Positions 24,151 to 33,274 of a stretch of 37,939 nucleotides of DNA are shown here, in pieces; positions within the stretch are counted from its first letter, which is position 1, and each line of letters opens with the position of its first letter. The stretch is from Prochlorococcus sp. AG-673-L20 (GTDB taxonomy: Bacteria > Cyanobacteriota > Cyanobacteriia > PCC-6307 > Cyanobiaceae). The translations under genes and the position numbers were made by a program. Location: assembly GCA_003211135.1 (NCBI GenBank), contig QCTN01000013.1:1-37939 (forward strand), written 5' to 3'. The notes beneath the pieces are model-generated. The model searched no databases. It was given only the letters and a program-made list of their open reading frames with translations, and had not been told where the DNA came from.

Positions 24151-25728
24151 TTAATTGAAAAATGGAGTCATTTTCATAAATGTTTTATCAAGTTCAAAAC
24201 TTAAAGTAATTATTTTGTGATTAATAGTTGGGGCACCGAGCATATCATCACCATATCCTGAATTAACACCAATAGCCGGGTATGCAGCAGCTGATATAGA
24301 TAACCTTAGTTTTGTCCCTTTTAGGATTGTAATGTTAGTGGGATGCATGGTGATTTTACAATCATATTTTTCGTCTCTTTGTAAGTTTTTAACTCTTAAA
24401 AATCCAGTTGAAAATTGATTAATAGTTTTATCATGTTCATTAACTAAAGACAAAGCCAGACATATATCAAAGCTTTTCTTATCACTCGTTACGGAGGTTT
24501 CAAGTACAGGAATTCCTGAAAGTTGAAGATCTTCCTCGAAGAAATTGGTTTGAAAAACACCCACATCTAATCTTTTGTCAAAAATATATCTATTAAACAA
24601 CCCAGGATTTGGACCTAAGTGTCCTCCGTCTCCTTTGCATGGCCTCCACGGATCATGAACAATTGAAAAACAGCCCGATCCGATTGAATTAAAGAGAAGA
24701 CTCCCATCAATAATTTCGACATTTGCTGTCCCATTACTTTTTAGACCAAACTTGCAATAATCGATCTTGTTCTCTTCAATTAAATCCCATTTTTTTAATG
24801 AAAGATTCCAAATTTTTTTATGTTTAGAAGGACTTGTTTTATTAACTTTTTTATCTGTTTTGAGGTGGCTATCAAAAAAATCTAACAAAGTTTTTTGTGA
24901 TCCCTCCCACCAATTCAGATGCGTAGAATCCCCAATAATTATGTCAGGATTTCCACCTGCTGCTTTTGATTTTTGATAAAGGTCAAATGCTCCTCCTAGA
25001 TGCGGATCCCAAATACCACCAATAATTAACATTGGTTTTCTTAGCCATGATGAAATTAGTTTTATTTCAAGAAAATCTTTATTTTGATTTAGATTGTTAA
25101 GCCATTCAAGTACGAAGTTATTGGGATCATATCTTTTTAAAAGATCTAGTCCTTTTCTTAAATAACTTTTATTTTCAAGAGCTGATATTATTTCTTCCCA
25201 TCCTAAAGAATTATTTTCCCTCCTCATCTTTAAGGCGGCTATTTGTAATCCCCAAGCAATATTATTATTCCACCAAAAAGCCCCACCATCTGAACTCCAA
25301 TGATTTTTAAAATCTATCCCCGTCATCGCTGGCGATAGACAATCAGGAGGCTGTGAATCTATTGTTCCTGTAAGTTGAGTTAATCCTTGATATGAAAAAC
25401 CATATAAGCCAAGTTTTCCATTGCATTCTTTTAGCGATCTAACCCATTGGTGCGTTTCTGATGTATCACTAGGTTCTTGAGAAAACCCTTTGAATACTCC
25501 ACCAGATGATCCCTGACCTCTAACGTCTTGAACTACTACTAGGTATCCCTTTGAAGCCCACCATTCAGGATGAGAATAAGTAATTGTTGAGGCTATTTCT
25601 CTTCCATATGGTTGTCTCATTAATAAAGCGGGCCAAGAACCTTTATCTTGAGGTGCCCAAATTCTTGATACTAGTTCAACTCCATCATTTAATCTTAAAG
25701 ACTTATCAACCCATTTTATTTCCCGCAT
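24151..25728 (-). CDS. CocE/NonD-family hydrolase (X-Pro dipeptidyl-peptidase-like)
   Basis: This 525-residue alpha/beta-hydrolase has the CocE layout. An oxyanion-type strand contains DVRGQGSSGG at 68-77, and the nucleophile elbow GFSYQG holds Ser112. The catalytic Asp lies in the GIWDPH stretch and the His candidate in DSTHLNWW. A C-terminal jelly-roll (X-Pro dipeptidyl-peptidase C-terminal domain) covers about the last 200 residues. Such enzymes cleave acyl esters or amide bonds, sometimes proline dipeptides; the substrate here is unknown. It begins eight bases after the small secreted protein gene and precedes glgB. No signal peptide is present. Confidence 0.82.
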   Translation of the reverse strand: MREIKWVDKSLRLNDGVELVSRIWAPQDKGSWPALLMRQPYGREIASTITYSHPEWWASKGYLVVVQDVRGQGSSGGVFKGFSQEPSDTSETHQWVRSLKECNGKLGLYGFSYQGLTQLTGTIDSQPPDCLSPAMTGIDFKNHWSSDGGAFWWNNNIAWGLQIAALKMRRENNSLGWEEIISALENKSYLRKGLDLLKRYDPNNFVLEWLNNLNQNKDFLEIKLISSWLRKPMLIIGGIWDPHLGGAFDLYQKSKAAGGNPDIIIGDSTHLNWWEGSQKTLLDFFDSHLKTDKKVNKTSPSKHKKIWNLSLKKWDLIEENKIDYCKFGLKSNGTANVEIIDGSLLFNSIGSGCFSIVHDPWRPCKGDGGHLGPNPGLFNRYIFDKRLDVGVFQTNFFEEDLQLSGIPVLETSVTSDKKSFDICLALSLVNEHDKTINQFSTGFLRVKNLQRDEKYDCKITMHPTNITILKGTKLRLSISAAAYPAIGVNSGYGDDMLGAPTINHKIITLSFELDKTFMKMTPFFN

Positions 25729-25736
25729 TTAAGTTT

Positions 25737-26003
25737 TTATATGACCTGAGGACAATGCAGACCAATTACATAAATTGATAGAATTTCAGCATTAATTGGA
25801 TTCAAGTTATTTTTTTTTGAGACAAACTCTATAGCTTTATCTGAACTTGCTGAAATACCTTTTGAGTTTAATTCTTTAAATTTATTACACATCTTAATTG
25901 CATCAGAAGGATTCTTTTTGACGCTTTCCAAAAGATTTGATTGACTTAAAACAGGATTTATATAGGTTAGAGATAAAAATAATAATAAAAAAAAGTTATT
26001 CAT
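25737..26003 (-). CDS. Small secreted/exported protein, unknown function
   Basis: This 88-residue protein has an N-terminal signal peptide: a hydrophobic stretch NNFFLLLFLSLTYINPVLS, with cleavage likely near residue 20. The mature part is helical and polar, with two cysteines (one near 39 and one in the C-terminal HCPQV). No family is recognised. The start is consistent with the signal peptide. It sits between the DUF4332-like gene and the CocE hydrolase on the same strand, eight bases before the latter, so it probably shares their transcript. It may be an exported partner of the hydrolase, but nothing in the sequence proves it. Confidence 0.6.
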   Translation of the reverse strand: MNNFFLLLFLSLTYINPVLSQSNLLESVKKNPSDAIKMCNKFKELNSKGISASSDKAIEFVSKKNNLNPINAEILSIYVIGLHCPQVI

Positions 26004-26056
26004 TTATTTATAATATTTTCTAAATTCTACATTAAATAAATCTTTTAACCAATATT

Positions 26057-26464
26057 TTAAATTGATTTACAAATTTCATTAGCTCTCTTTATCCAATCTT
26101 TTAAAGTGGATAAAGTTATATATGTTTGAGTTTTAGTTCTGAGACTTCTCTCCAATCTTCCAATTCTCTCTTTGAGATCATATGGGTTTAAAACTGAAAG
26201 AGATTTAATAGACCCTATCCCACAATGTAATAGTAAATAAGATTCATATGGAGTTATTGAAAGCTCATTTTTAAAATTAGCAATAGCTCTGATTTTTCTT
26301 AAATTATTTAATGTACATAATGAATGAGATTTTTGAATGATATTTAATTCAGAATCACTAAGTTGACTTAATCTTTTAAAATTGTCTAGTTTCTTTTTAA
26401 TTAAAAAAGATTTTTCATGTCTAAAATTTTCGGGTAAAATTTCTAAAAAATTTTCTTCTATCAT
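26057..26464 (-). CDS. DUF4332-like (helix-hairpin-helix-type) protein
   Basis: This 135-residue, all-helical protein contains two segments resembling DUF4332 helix-hairpin-helix repeats. These are a block with LSQLSDSELN near 31-40 and one with IGSIKSLSVLNPYDLKERI near 83-101. DUF4332 proteins are poorly characterised and may bind DNA or act as scaffolds; the match is by pattern only. It lies eight bases downstream of ycf51 and 53 bases before the secreted-protein gene on the same strand. Confidence 0.5.
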   Translation of the reverse strand: MIEENFLEILPENFRHEKSFLIKKKLDNFKRLSQLSDSELNIIQKSHSLCTLNNLRKIRAIANFKNELSITPYESYLLLHCGIGSIKSLSVLNPYDLKERIGRLERSLRTKTQTYITLSTLKDWIKRANEICKSI

Positions 26465-26472
26465 TTATTCAT

Positions 26473-26916
26473 CTAATTCATATTAAAGCTTTTTTCTATT
26501 TCTCCAATAATTACAGGCTTACTAACGTCATTTGATATCTTCTCAAGTTTCCTGATTTTAATTTTTACGTTTGATCCTGATCTACTACCTTTTTTAAGAT
26601 TTTCAGATAACTGTTTTAAAGTTGGTTCAATTGCTTCCTCTGGAAATTCACTATCAGCTTTTGTAACAATCAAATCAAATCCATTATCATAAACAATTGG
26701 AACATATTTTGCTCCATCTATTTTTAAATTATCTGTATAGCTCTGTATAAAAGCCCAACTGCTTAAAGAGAGTAATAATGAAAATATTGTCGCACCTGTA
26801 ATTCTAAATTTAAAACCAAAATTAAAAATAAAGGCAATCAAAGTAACTAGAAAAAGAAATATTCCTAAAAATCCAAATATCTGAGGTGTATTCGCTAATA
26901 GTTCAAAAAAAGACAT
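26473..26916 (-). CDS. Ycf51 family membrane protein (DUF2518)
   Basis: The 147-residue protein has two N-terminal membrane segments (about 11-33 and 38-56) and a soluble C-terminal domain with RSGSNVKIKIRKLE. This matches Ycf51/DUF2518, a family shared by cyanobacteria and some plastids without known function. The plastid conservation hints at a photosynthesis-related role. It heads the minus-strand series running to the SDR gene, and is divergent from the tamB-like gene by 64 bp. Confidence 0.75.
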   Translation of the reverse strand: MSFFELLANTPQIFGFLGIFLFLVTLIAFIFNFGFKFRITGATIFSLLLSLSSWAFIQSYTDNLKIDGAKYVPIVYDNGFDLIVTKADSEFPEEAIEPTLKQLSENLKKGSRSGSNVKIKIRKLEKISNDVSKPVIIGEIEKSFNMN

Positions 26917-26980
26917 TTAGTGGCTTTAACCTGATTAATTTCTTATATTTTGTAAGCCTACTCTATTTTGGGATTCTAAC

Positions 26981-29900
26981 TTGAAAAAAATTAGATCTCT
27001 AAATTTTAATAAAAAGCTTTTTTTCTTAGGGACTACTTTGTCAATTAGCTTTTTAGGAACTTTTTTATTAAATAAATTTCTTGAAGATTTCTATACCCAG
27101 AGAAAACCCATACTTGAAAATAGGATAGAAAAATTTTTAAATAAAGAGGTAGATTTGGGGGATTATTCTGGGATCAGATTTCTTGGGATATCTTTAAATA
27201 ATCTAAAAATTATTGATAATAATAATGCAAACTCTGAAATAGTAGCGAAGAATATTTATATAGGCATTATGCCAATTCAATCATTTTTAAATCAAAGATG
27301 GATTTTTAACGTAACACCAAAAAAAACTAAAATTGAAATAAAAAAAGATTTTTTCAAAAAAGCAGAATTTGATAACAATAAAAAAAGATTTATTAAAAAT
27401 AAAGTAAATTATGATCTTAATTTCAATTTTAAGGAATCTGCAAATTTTAAATTAAAGGATATTGGAATAGAGACTAAAGTAAAAGGAAAATTAATATACA
27501 AATCAAAATCTAATCAGTTTGTTGGCAATTTTAAAACATATACTAAAGGTAAAGGTAATTTAAATTTAAAATTAAATACTAAATTAAATAAAGACTTTTT
27601 GAATATCGAGATATTTTCTCATGGGATCAATTTGAAGGGATCTGAGTATAGTTATGGTGACAGGAAATTGGCTGTAAGAAGAGGAAAAATTAAATCTAAT
27701 TTTAAATTGTATAAGTCCTCTAAACAAACCTTTTGCAAAGGTAGGTTTTCTTTTAATAACCTAATATTAAACACTAATAATTTAGAAGAGGATATAACTA
27801 GTGATTCGATTAGGTTTTTATGCCAGGGTAATAATATTATCGCCAATACAAAAAATCTTAATTATGGTACTTTAATTTCAGATTTTAATCTAAATATTCC
27901 TTTAAATAAAAATATTAATACTATTAGTTTAAAAGGAAATGTTGGATATCTAGATAGTCTGAATCCTGAAATACAATTTTCAGGAGATTTACCCTATTGG
28001 TTTGATAAGAGGGGTATAAATTTTGGAAATATAAATTCAAGTTTTATTCTTAATAGAACCCAATTATCTAATTTAAATATTTTTCGCAAAAATAGGATAA
28101 GAGGTTTTATTACTGCAAAAGGTGAATTAAATGGTGAGATAAATAAACCGGATATTCAAATCAATTTCAATGTTGATTATCCTCATTACAAAGGGATAAG
28201 AATTAGAGAAATATGGGAAGGTGAGATCAAAAATAAAAATAATCAATATGCTGTGAATATGAAGAATAGATATTCACCGGTACCTTCTTTCCTTACCTTT
28301 GATTTTGATTCAAAGATCCAGTTAGAGAGCATAACTTTTAGTAGAATTTTTAATTCTAATAAAGGGAGCTTAAATCTAATTAAGGATGTTGATAAGTATC
28401 GTTGGAATGCGAATAATTTCCCTCTAGATGAGCTTGAATTGGCTATTAATAATAATGAATTCGATAGAATTAGTGGAATTGTTAATGGTACCGGTTTTAT
28501 ATCTACAGATCAAACTTATTCTAATGGTCGTTTAGCTTGGAGTTTGGGCAAATATAGGAATATAAAGTTTGCTAATTCGTTATTTGATTTTACTCTGGAT
28601 GATAAATCTTTTTATATTAATTCATCATTATATCCAATTGATGGAGGTATGATTGATCTTGAATATGATTCTAATAGAGATAATAGCTTTAATATAACTT
28701 TTAATAATATTAGTACTAGTTGGACATTACTAACTGCTGTTGATATTTTAAAGTTTGATAATAAACAAGTTCTTCCGAATAGTAATTCTAGAGCCTTGGA
28801 GGATATAGAAATTGATAATATTGAAAGCTCATTCAAGGAAAAAATACTTTTTATAAATAATTTTTTAAATAATGATAATTCTTTAGAAGATAAATTAAAT
28901 GTAAAAAGATATTTAGGTAAATTTAAAAGTAGATATGATGCAAATCTATCGATAGAAGGTAATAACAAGTCTAACTTTAGATTGAAAACTAAATTAAATG
29001 GATATCTTGATATTAAAACTAAAGGTAAAAAAAATTCTAAAGATTATTTTTCTCTAGATTTAGAAGGGGGAATTTTTACAGGAGAGGGTGTTTTAAAGAT
29101 TAATAAATTGCCTTTAGAAACTATAAATATCTTTTTAAATAAACCTAGAGATTTTGAAGGAAATCTGGATATTAATTTACTTTATAATCTAGATAAAAAA
29201 TTCTTTGCGACTAATATTTCTTCGAATAATACATCTATTAACAATAGCCCGATCAAATTAGATATTGGAGAAGTTCAATATAGTGATTCAATTTTTGATT
29301 TAGATTTATCTTTTTTATTGAATAATTCAAGCACCCCAATAAATATTTCGGGTTCTATCCCTTTTAATAAATTGGATAAATTAGACTTGAGATTAAATGG
29401 TAATGGGAAGTTTATTGAATTAGTTGATATATTTGCTGGTGATTATTTCACTTTTAAGAAAGGTGATGTAACTCTTAGAATGATAATAAATGGAACTTTA
29501 AATAAACCTATTGCTAATGGTTTTGTTTTTATCAAGGATTCTGAAATTGATATTTATAGTAATGTCATAAGAAATATAAATAGCACATTAATTTTCGATT
29601 TTGACCAAATAGAAATCAAAAGCTTTGAGGCTTCAGATGATGCTTCTGGAAATATATTTATTAAAGGAGTTTTACCTTTTTATAGTAAAGGTACTTTGAA
29701 TTCCGAAGATATTAGCTTACTTACCAATAGTTTTAATATTAAATTTGATAATATGAATTTTATAACTGATTCTAAAATTAACATCAGTGGATCATTTAAA
29801 GAACCTATATTTAGTGGAAACTTAGCACTAAATAATGGGTTTATTAATTTAAACAATGATAATGAAAAAAATAATATAAAAAATAATGTTAAAGGAAGAG

Positions 29901-30928
29901 ATTTTGAAAGAAATTGGCCAGAACTACTTTGGCAAAAAGATAATAATATTGAAATAATTTCTAATGAGACCATATTAAATTCTTTTCTTTTAGGAGAAAA
30001 TTTTCCTAATTATCTTGAAAATTTAAGTTTTAAGAATCTAAAATTAAAACTTGGTCCAGATTTTAGAATTCAATATGCAGGCATAATAAAGGCTTATTTA
30101 GATACCAAGTTAGATTTAAATTTTAATGGAAAATTTGGAGAAGATTTAAATGCCAGAGGCCTTATTAATTTAAGTAAAGGTACAGCAAATTTATATACAA
30201 CACCATTCAAATTAGATAAAAATAAAGAAAATTATATTTTATTTGCATCTAGAAGTGGTATTGTTCCTTTTATTAACTTTTCACTCACGAGTAAAGTTCC
30301 AGATTCAATAATACCAATTAGTGAAAATAATCAAGATCTCAATATTTCAAGTGGTCAAGATGCGAATGATAGTTCAGGTGGTTTTGGAGCTTTTGGAATC
30401 GGTAATACAAGACTTATAAAAATCGAAGCATCATATGAGGGGTTTCTAGATCAATTATCATTTGAAGATGTAAATAGAAAAATACAATTAAGAAGTACTC
30501 CAAGTTATAACAGATCTCAAATTATAGGGTTAATAGGAGGAAACTCTGCAAATTTAATAAATAGAGCATTTATTTCTCAACTAAATACGGCAAATGCATT
30601 TAGTGAGAAATTTCAATTGTCTTTATATCCGGCCCTAATAGAAAATAATGAACCAATTAATAATGTTTTTTCTAGTGAAAACCTTGATATTGATGATAAT
30701 GATGAATCATCTTCAAATGTTGGGTTGTCTACTCAAGCTTGGATTGCTGAAATAGGTCTTGATATTACTGATAGAGTTAACTTTGCTGTTCAAGCTACTC
30801 CAGATAGAGATGATTTACCACCTTTAGGAATACTTACTTTACAAGCTAATCCAAACTTGGAATTATTAGGTTCTATAGATTCCGAGGGAGAGTGGAAAAG
30901 TCAAGTTCAATTATTTTTCAGATATTAA
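26981..30928 (+). CDS. TamB-like translocation and assembly protein (DUF490)
   Basis: This 1315-residue protein has a single N-terminal membrane anchor (about 14-33) and then a very long Asn/Lys/Ile-rich beta-repeat region of the AsmA/TamB type. The C-terminal third (about 1000-1315) is the conserved DUF490 domain, with KLGPDFRIQYAG, GTANLYTTPF and a final outer-membrane-like FFRY. TamB-type proteins form a hydrophobic groove that moves phospholipids or assists Omp85 in the periplasm. Its size is typical for cyanobacteria. The start is TTG next to the basic residues preceding the anchor. A low-complexity, AT-driven composition in the middle makes homology hard to judge. It is followed by proA after 64 bp. 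Confidence 0.8.
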   Translation: MKKIRSLNFNKKLFFLGTTLSISFLGTFLLNKFLEDFYTQRKPILENRIEKFLNKEVDLGDYSGIRFLGISLNNLKIIDNNNANSEIVAKNIYIGIMPIQSFLNQRWIFNVTPKKTKIEIKKDFFKKAEFDNNKKRFIKNKVNYDLNFNFKESANFKLKDIGIETKVKGKLIYKSKSNQFVGNFKTYTKGKGNLNLKLNTKLNKDFLNIEIFSHGINLKGSEYSYGDRKLAVRRGKIKSNFKLYKSSKQTFCKGRFSFNNLILNTNNLEEDITSDSIRFLCQGNNIIANTKNLNYGTLISDFNLNIPLNKNINTISLKGNVGYLDSLNPEIQFSGDLPYWFDKRGINFGNINSSFILNRTQLSNLNIFRKNRIRGFITAKGELNGEINKPDIQINFNVDYPHYKGIRIREIWEGEIKNKNNQYAVNMKNRYSPVPSFLTFDFDSKIQLESITFSRIFNSNKGSLNLIKDVDKYRWNANNFPLDELELAINNNEFDRISGIVNGTGFISTDQTYSNGRLAWSLGKYRNIKFANSLFDFTLDDKSFYINSSLYPIDGGMIDLEYDSNRDNSFNITFNNISTSWTLLTAVDILKFDNKQVLPNSNSRALEDIEIDNIESSFKEKILFINNFLNNDNSLEDKLNVKRYLGKFKSRYDANLSIEGNNKSNFRLKTKLNGYLDIKTKGKKNSKDYFSLDLEGGIFTGEGVLKINKLPLETINIFLNKPRDFEGNLDINLLYNLDKKFFATNISSNNTSINNSPIKLDIGEVQYSDSIFDLDLSFLLNNSSTPINISGSIPFNKLDKLDLRLNGNGKFIELVDIFAGDYFTFKKGDVTLRMIINGTLNKPIANGFVFIKDSEIDIYSNVIRNINSTLIFDFDQIEIKSFEASDDASGNIFIKGVLPFYSKGTLNSEDISLLTNSFNIKFDNMNFITDSKINISGSFKEPIFSGNLALNNGFINLNNDNEKNNIKNNVKGRDFERNWPELLWQKDNNIEIISNETILNSFLLGENFPNYLENLSFKNLKLKLGPDFRIQYAGIIKAYLDTKLDLNFNGKFGEDLNARGLINLSKGTANLYTTPFKLDKNKENYILFASRSGIVPFINFSLTSKVPDSIIPISENNQDLNISSGQDANDSSGGFGAFGIGNTRLIKIEASYEGFLDQLSFEDVNRKIQLRSTPSYNRSQIIGLIGGNSANLINRAFISQLNTANAFSEKFQLSLYPALIENNEPINNVFSSENLDIDDNDESSSNVGLSTQAWIAEIGLDITDRVNFAVQATPDRDDLPPLGILTLQANPNLELLGSIDSEGEWKSQVQLFFRY

Positions 30929-30992
30929 TTCCTAAAATAAAAGTTTTAAGAATGCTTATTTTGAATTATTATTAGGTCAATTAAATTAAATT

Positions 30993-32303
30993 ATGACTGA
31001 TATATTTGAAGTACCCAATCCTGATAATAAACTTTTAGAAAAAGCAAAGCAACTTCGTCTGGCTTCAATTAAAACAAGTCAAACAAATAATGATGACAGA
31101 ATTAGAGCCTTGAACTTAATGGCTGATTATTTAGAAAAAAACTCTAAAGAAATAATTGAGGCTAATATTGAAGATTATAAAAAAGCAGAAATTAAAGGAA
31201 TTTCAAAGTCCTTGCTTTCTAGATTAAAGCTATCAAAAGAAAAACTTAATTTAGGAATTGAAGGGGTAAGGCAAGTTGGAAATTTGATTGATCCAGTTGG
31301 TCAAATTCAAATAAAAAGGGAACTTTCTAAAGGTTTAATCCTTGAAAGGAAAACAGTACCCATAGGAGTATTAGGAGTGATTTTTGAATCAAGGCCCGAT
31401 GCTGTAATGCAAATAAGTTCTCTTGCAATTAGATCTGGGAATGGAGTAATGCTTAAAGGGGGAAGTGAATCAAATTTAACTAATCTTGCAATAGTTTCTG
31501 CACTTAAGAAGGGTTTGCGAGATTCAAATATTGATGAAAATGCAATTTGTCTACTTACCAGTAGAAAAGATAGTATGGCAATGTTGAATTTAGAAAAATA
31601 TATAAATTTAATTATTCCAAGAGGAAGCAATGAACTCGTTAAATTTATACAGGAGAATACAGAAATTCCAGTTTTAGGTCATGCTGATGGAATTTGTCAT
31701 TTATATATAGATAATGAAGCAAATCTCGATATAGCTTTAAAAGTTGCTTTAGATAGTAAGATCCAATATCCAGCTGCATGTAATGCTGTTGAGACTCTTT
31801 TAATACATAAAGATACTGCCTCTGAATTTTTGAATAAAGCGATTCCAATGTTTAATTCTAAAAATGTTAAATTGATTGGAGATAAAAAATCTTTTAAACT
31901 AGGTGTTGTTTTTAATGCTAGTTATGAGGACTGGCAAACTGAATATTTAGATCTTATTCTTTCTGTAAAAATTGTTGATGATGTAGAAGAAGCAATTGCT
32001 CATATACAAAAATTTAGTTCGAAACATACAGATGGAATAATTACTGAAAATATCAGTAATGCTAATAAATTTATGAGTGAGATAGATAGCTCAGGCGTTT
32101 TCCATAATTGCTCGACAAGATTCGCAGATGGTTTTAGATATGGCTTTGGAGCAGAAGTTGGGATATCTACGCAGACTTTGCCCCCAAGAGGTCCAGTAGG
32201 GCTTGAGGGACTAGTGACTTATAAGTATTTTTTAAAAGGCGAAGGCCATATTGTTGATGATTTTTCATCTGGAAAATTAATCTACTCACATAAAGATGTT
32301 TAA
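30993..32303 (+). CDS. proA: Glutamate-5-semialdehyde dehydrogenase (gamma-glutamyl phosphate reductase)
   Basis: ProA reduces gamma-glutamyl phosphate to the semialdehyde in proline synthesis. The 436-residue ALDH-fold enzyme has the conserved FESRPDAVMQ near 131-140 and catalytic Cys263 in YPAACNAVETLL. It also has GFGAEVGISTQ and the C-terminal GPVGLEGLVTYKY. Length and motifs match the family. It precedes folB (nine bases), so the two probably share a transcript, though their pathways differ. The start is ATG without a clear Shine-Dalgarno. Confidence 0.96.
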   Translation: MTDIFEVPNPDNKLLEKAKQLRLASIKTSQTNNDDRIRALNLMADYLEKNSKEIIEANIEDYKKAEIKGISKSLLSRLKLSKEKLNLGIEGVRQVGNLIDPVGQIQIKRELSKGLILERKTVPIGVLGVIFESRPDAVMQISSLAIRSGNGVMLKGGSESNLTNLAIVSALKKGLRDSNIDENAICLLTSRKDSMAMLNLEKYINLIIPRGSNELVKFIQENTEIPVLGHADGICHLYIDNEANLDIALKVALDSKIQYPAACNAVETLLIHKDTASEFLNKAIPMFNSKNVKLIGDKKSFKLGVVFNASYEDWQTEYLDLILSVKIVDDVEEAIAHIQKFSSKHTDGIITENISNANKFMSEIDSSGVFHNCSTRFADGFRYGFGAEVGISTQTLPPRGPVGLEGLVTYKYFLKGEGHIVDDFSSGKLIYSHKDV

Positions 32304-32312
32304 ATCCAAGAT

Positions 32313-32675
32313 ATGGAAACATATTTAAAAATTAAGGATATTAAACTTTGGGCAAGAGTTGGAGTCCTAGAAGAAGAAAGGGATCTAGGCCAACTTTTTA
32401 GTTTAGATGTATTTTTATGGGCTGATTTTGAAAGTTGTACTCAAAATGATGATATTAAAAGTACAGTTGATTACTCGAAATTAGTTGAAATATTAAAATA
32501 TCAATCCAAGAAAATTTGTTGCTTTACGATTGAGAAATATTCAAATGAAATTTTAAAAATTATTGATGAAGAGTTTCAACTTAGCCGAATTAAAATTATA
32601 CTAACTAAATGTCAACCTCCAATTATTGGTTTTGATGGAGAAGTTTCAATAGTAAGAGTTTTTGAAAGTAATTAA
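32313..32675 (+). CDS. folB: Dihydroneopterin aldolase
   Basis: FolB cleaves dihydroneopterin to 6-hydroxymethyl-dihydropterin in folate synthesis. The 120-residue T-fold protein has the typical N-terminal strand RVGVLEEERDLGQLF (about 15-29). The central VDYSKLVE is at about 50-57, and the late KCQPPIIGFDGEVSIV carries the conserved pterin-site Lys. Length is normal. It sits nine bases after proA and five before the lipase gene. Confidence 0.9.
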   Translation: METYLKIKDIKLWARVGVLEEERDLGQLFSLDVFLWADFESCTQNDDIKSTVDYSKLVEILKYQSKKICCFTIEKYSNEILKIIDEEFQLSRIKIILTKCQPPIIGFDGEVSIVRVFESN

Positions 32676-32680
32676 CGATA

Positions 32681-33274
32681 TTGTCAAAAAGAAATCCTAT
32701 AATTTTAATTCATGGTCTCTGGAATACAGCAGATATCTTCTCTTCGATAACTTCTATACTTGATAAAATTGGGATTGAATATTTTGCACCAACTTTAAAG
32801 CATGAGTATGGAATGACATCTATTGTAGAATTAACTAATTTATTAAATAATTTAATTTTAGAGAAGTATGGTTATGAAAGAGAGCTTGATATTTTGGGAT
32901 TCTCTATGGGTGGAATAATAGGTAGATATTGGATTAAAAAATTGAATGGTTATAAAAGAACTAGAAGATTTATAACTATTGGGTCGCCACATAAAGGCAC
33001 TCTTGCATCCCAGCTAATTCCAAAATATCCTTTTAAAGGAATATCTGAGATGAAAATAAATAGTCTTTTATTAAGAGACCTTTCTAGATCCGATTATCTT
33101 CTTAGTGATATAAACTGTATTAGTTTTTTTACTTATTGGGATCTTATGGTTTTCCCTGGATGGAGAGCTTATTTGAATTCGGGTGAGAAAATATCATTAA
33201 AGATCTATAAACATAAAAATTTAGTAAGAAATCCAGATGCTGTCGATAAAATTATTGAAAGACTTCTTAATTAA
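32681..33274 (+). CDS. Small alpha/beta-hydrolase, lipase-like
   Basis: This 197-residue alpha/beta-hydrolase has the oxyanion motif HGLW at 11-14 and the nucleophile elbow GFSMGG with Ser75. A lipase-type IGSPHKGT follows the elbow and offers His104, though the true catalytic His is more likely near the C-terminus. The short length and lipase-like motifs suggest a lipase/esterase or acyltransferase; no signal peptide is present. The start is TTG, five bases after folB. Its 3' end overlaps the convergent M3 peptidase gene by eight bases. Confidence 0.78.
   Translation: MSKRNPIILIHGLWNTADIFSSITSILDKIGIEYFAPTLKHEYGMTSIVELTNLLNNLILEKYGYERELDILGFSMGGIIGRYWIKKLNGYKRTRRFITIGSPHKGTLASQLIPKYPFKGISEMKINSLLLRDLSRSDYLLSDINCISFFTYWDLMVFPGWRAYLNSGEKISLKIYKHKNLVRNPDAVDKIIERLLN

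Noticed and set aside
28612..29973. Minus-strand ORFs within the tamB-like gene
   Set aside because: Low-complexity Leu/Ser/Ile translations of AT-rich antisense sequence; the plus-strand frame is continuous with a conserved C-terminal domain.
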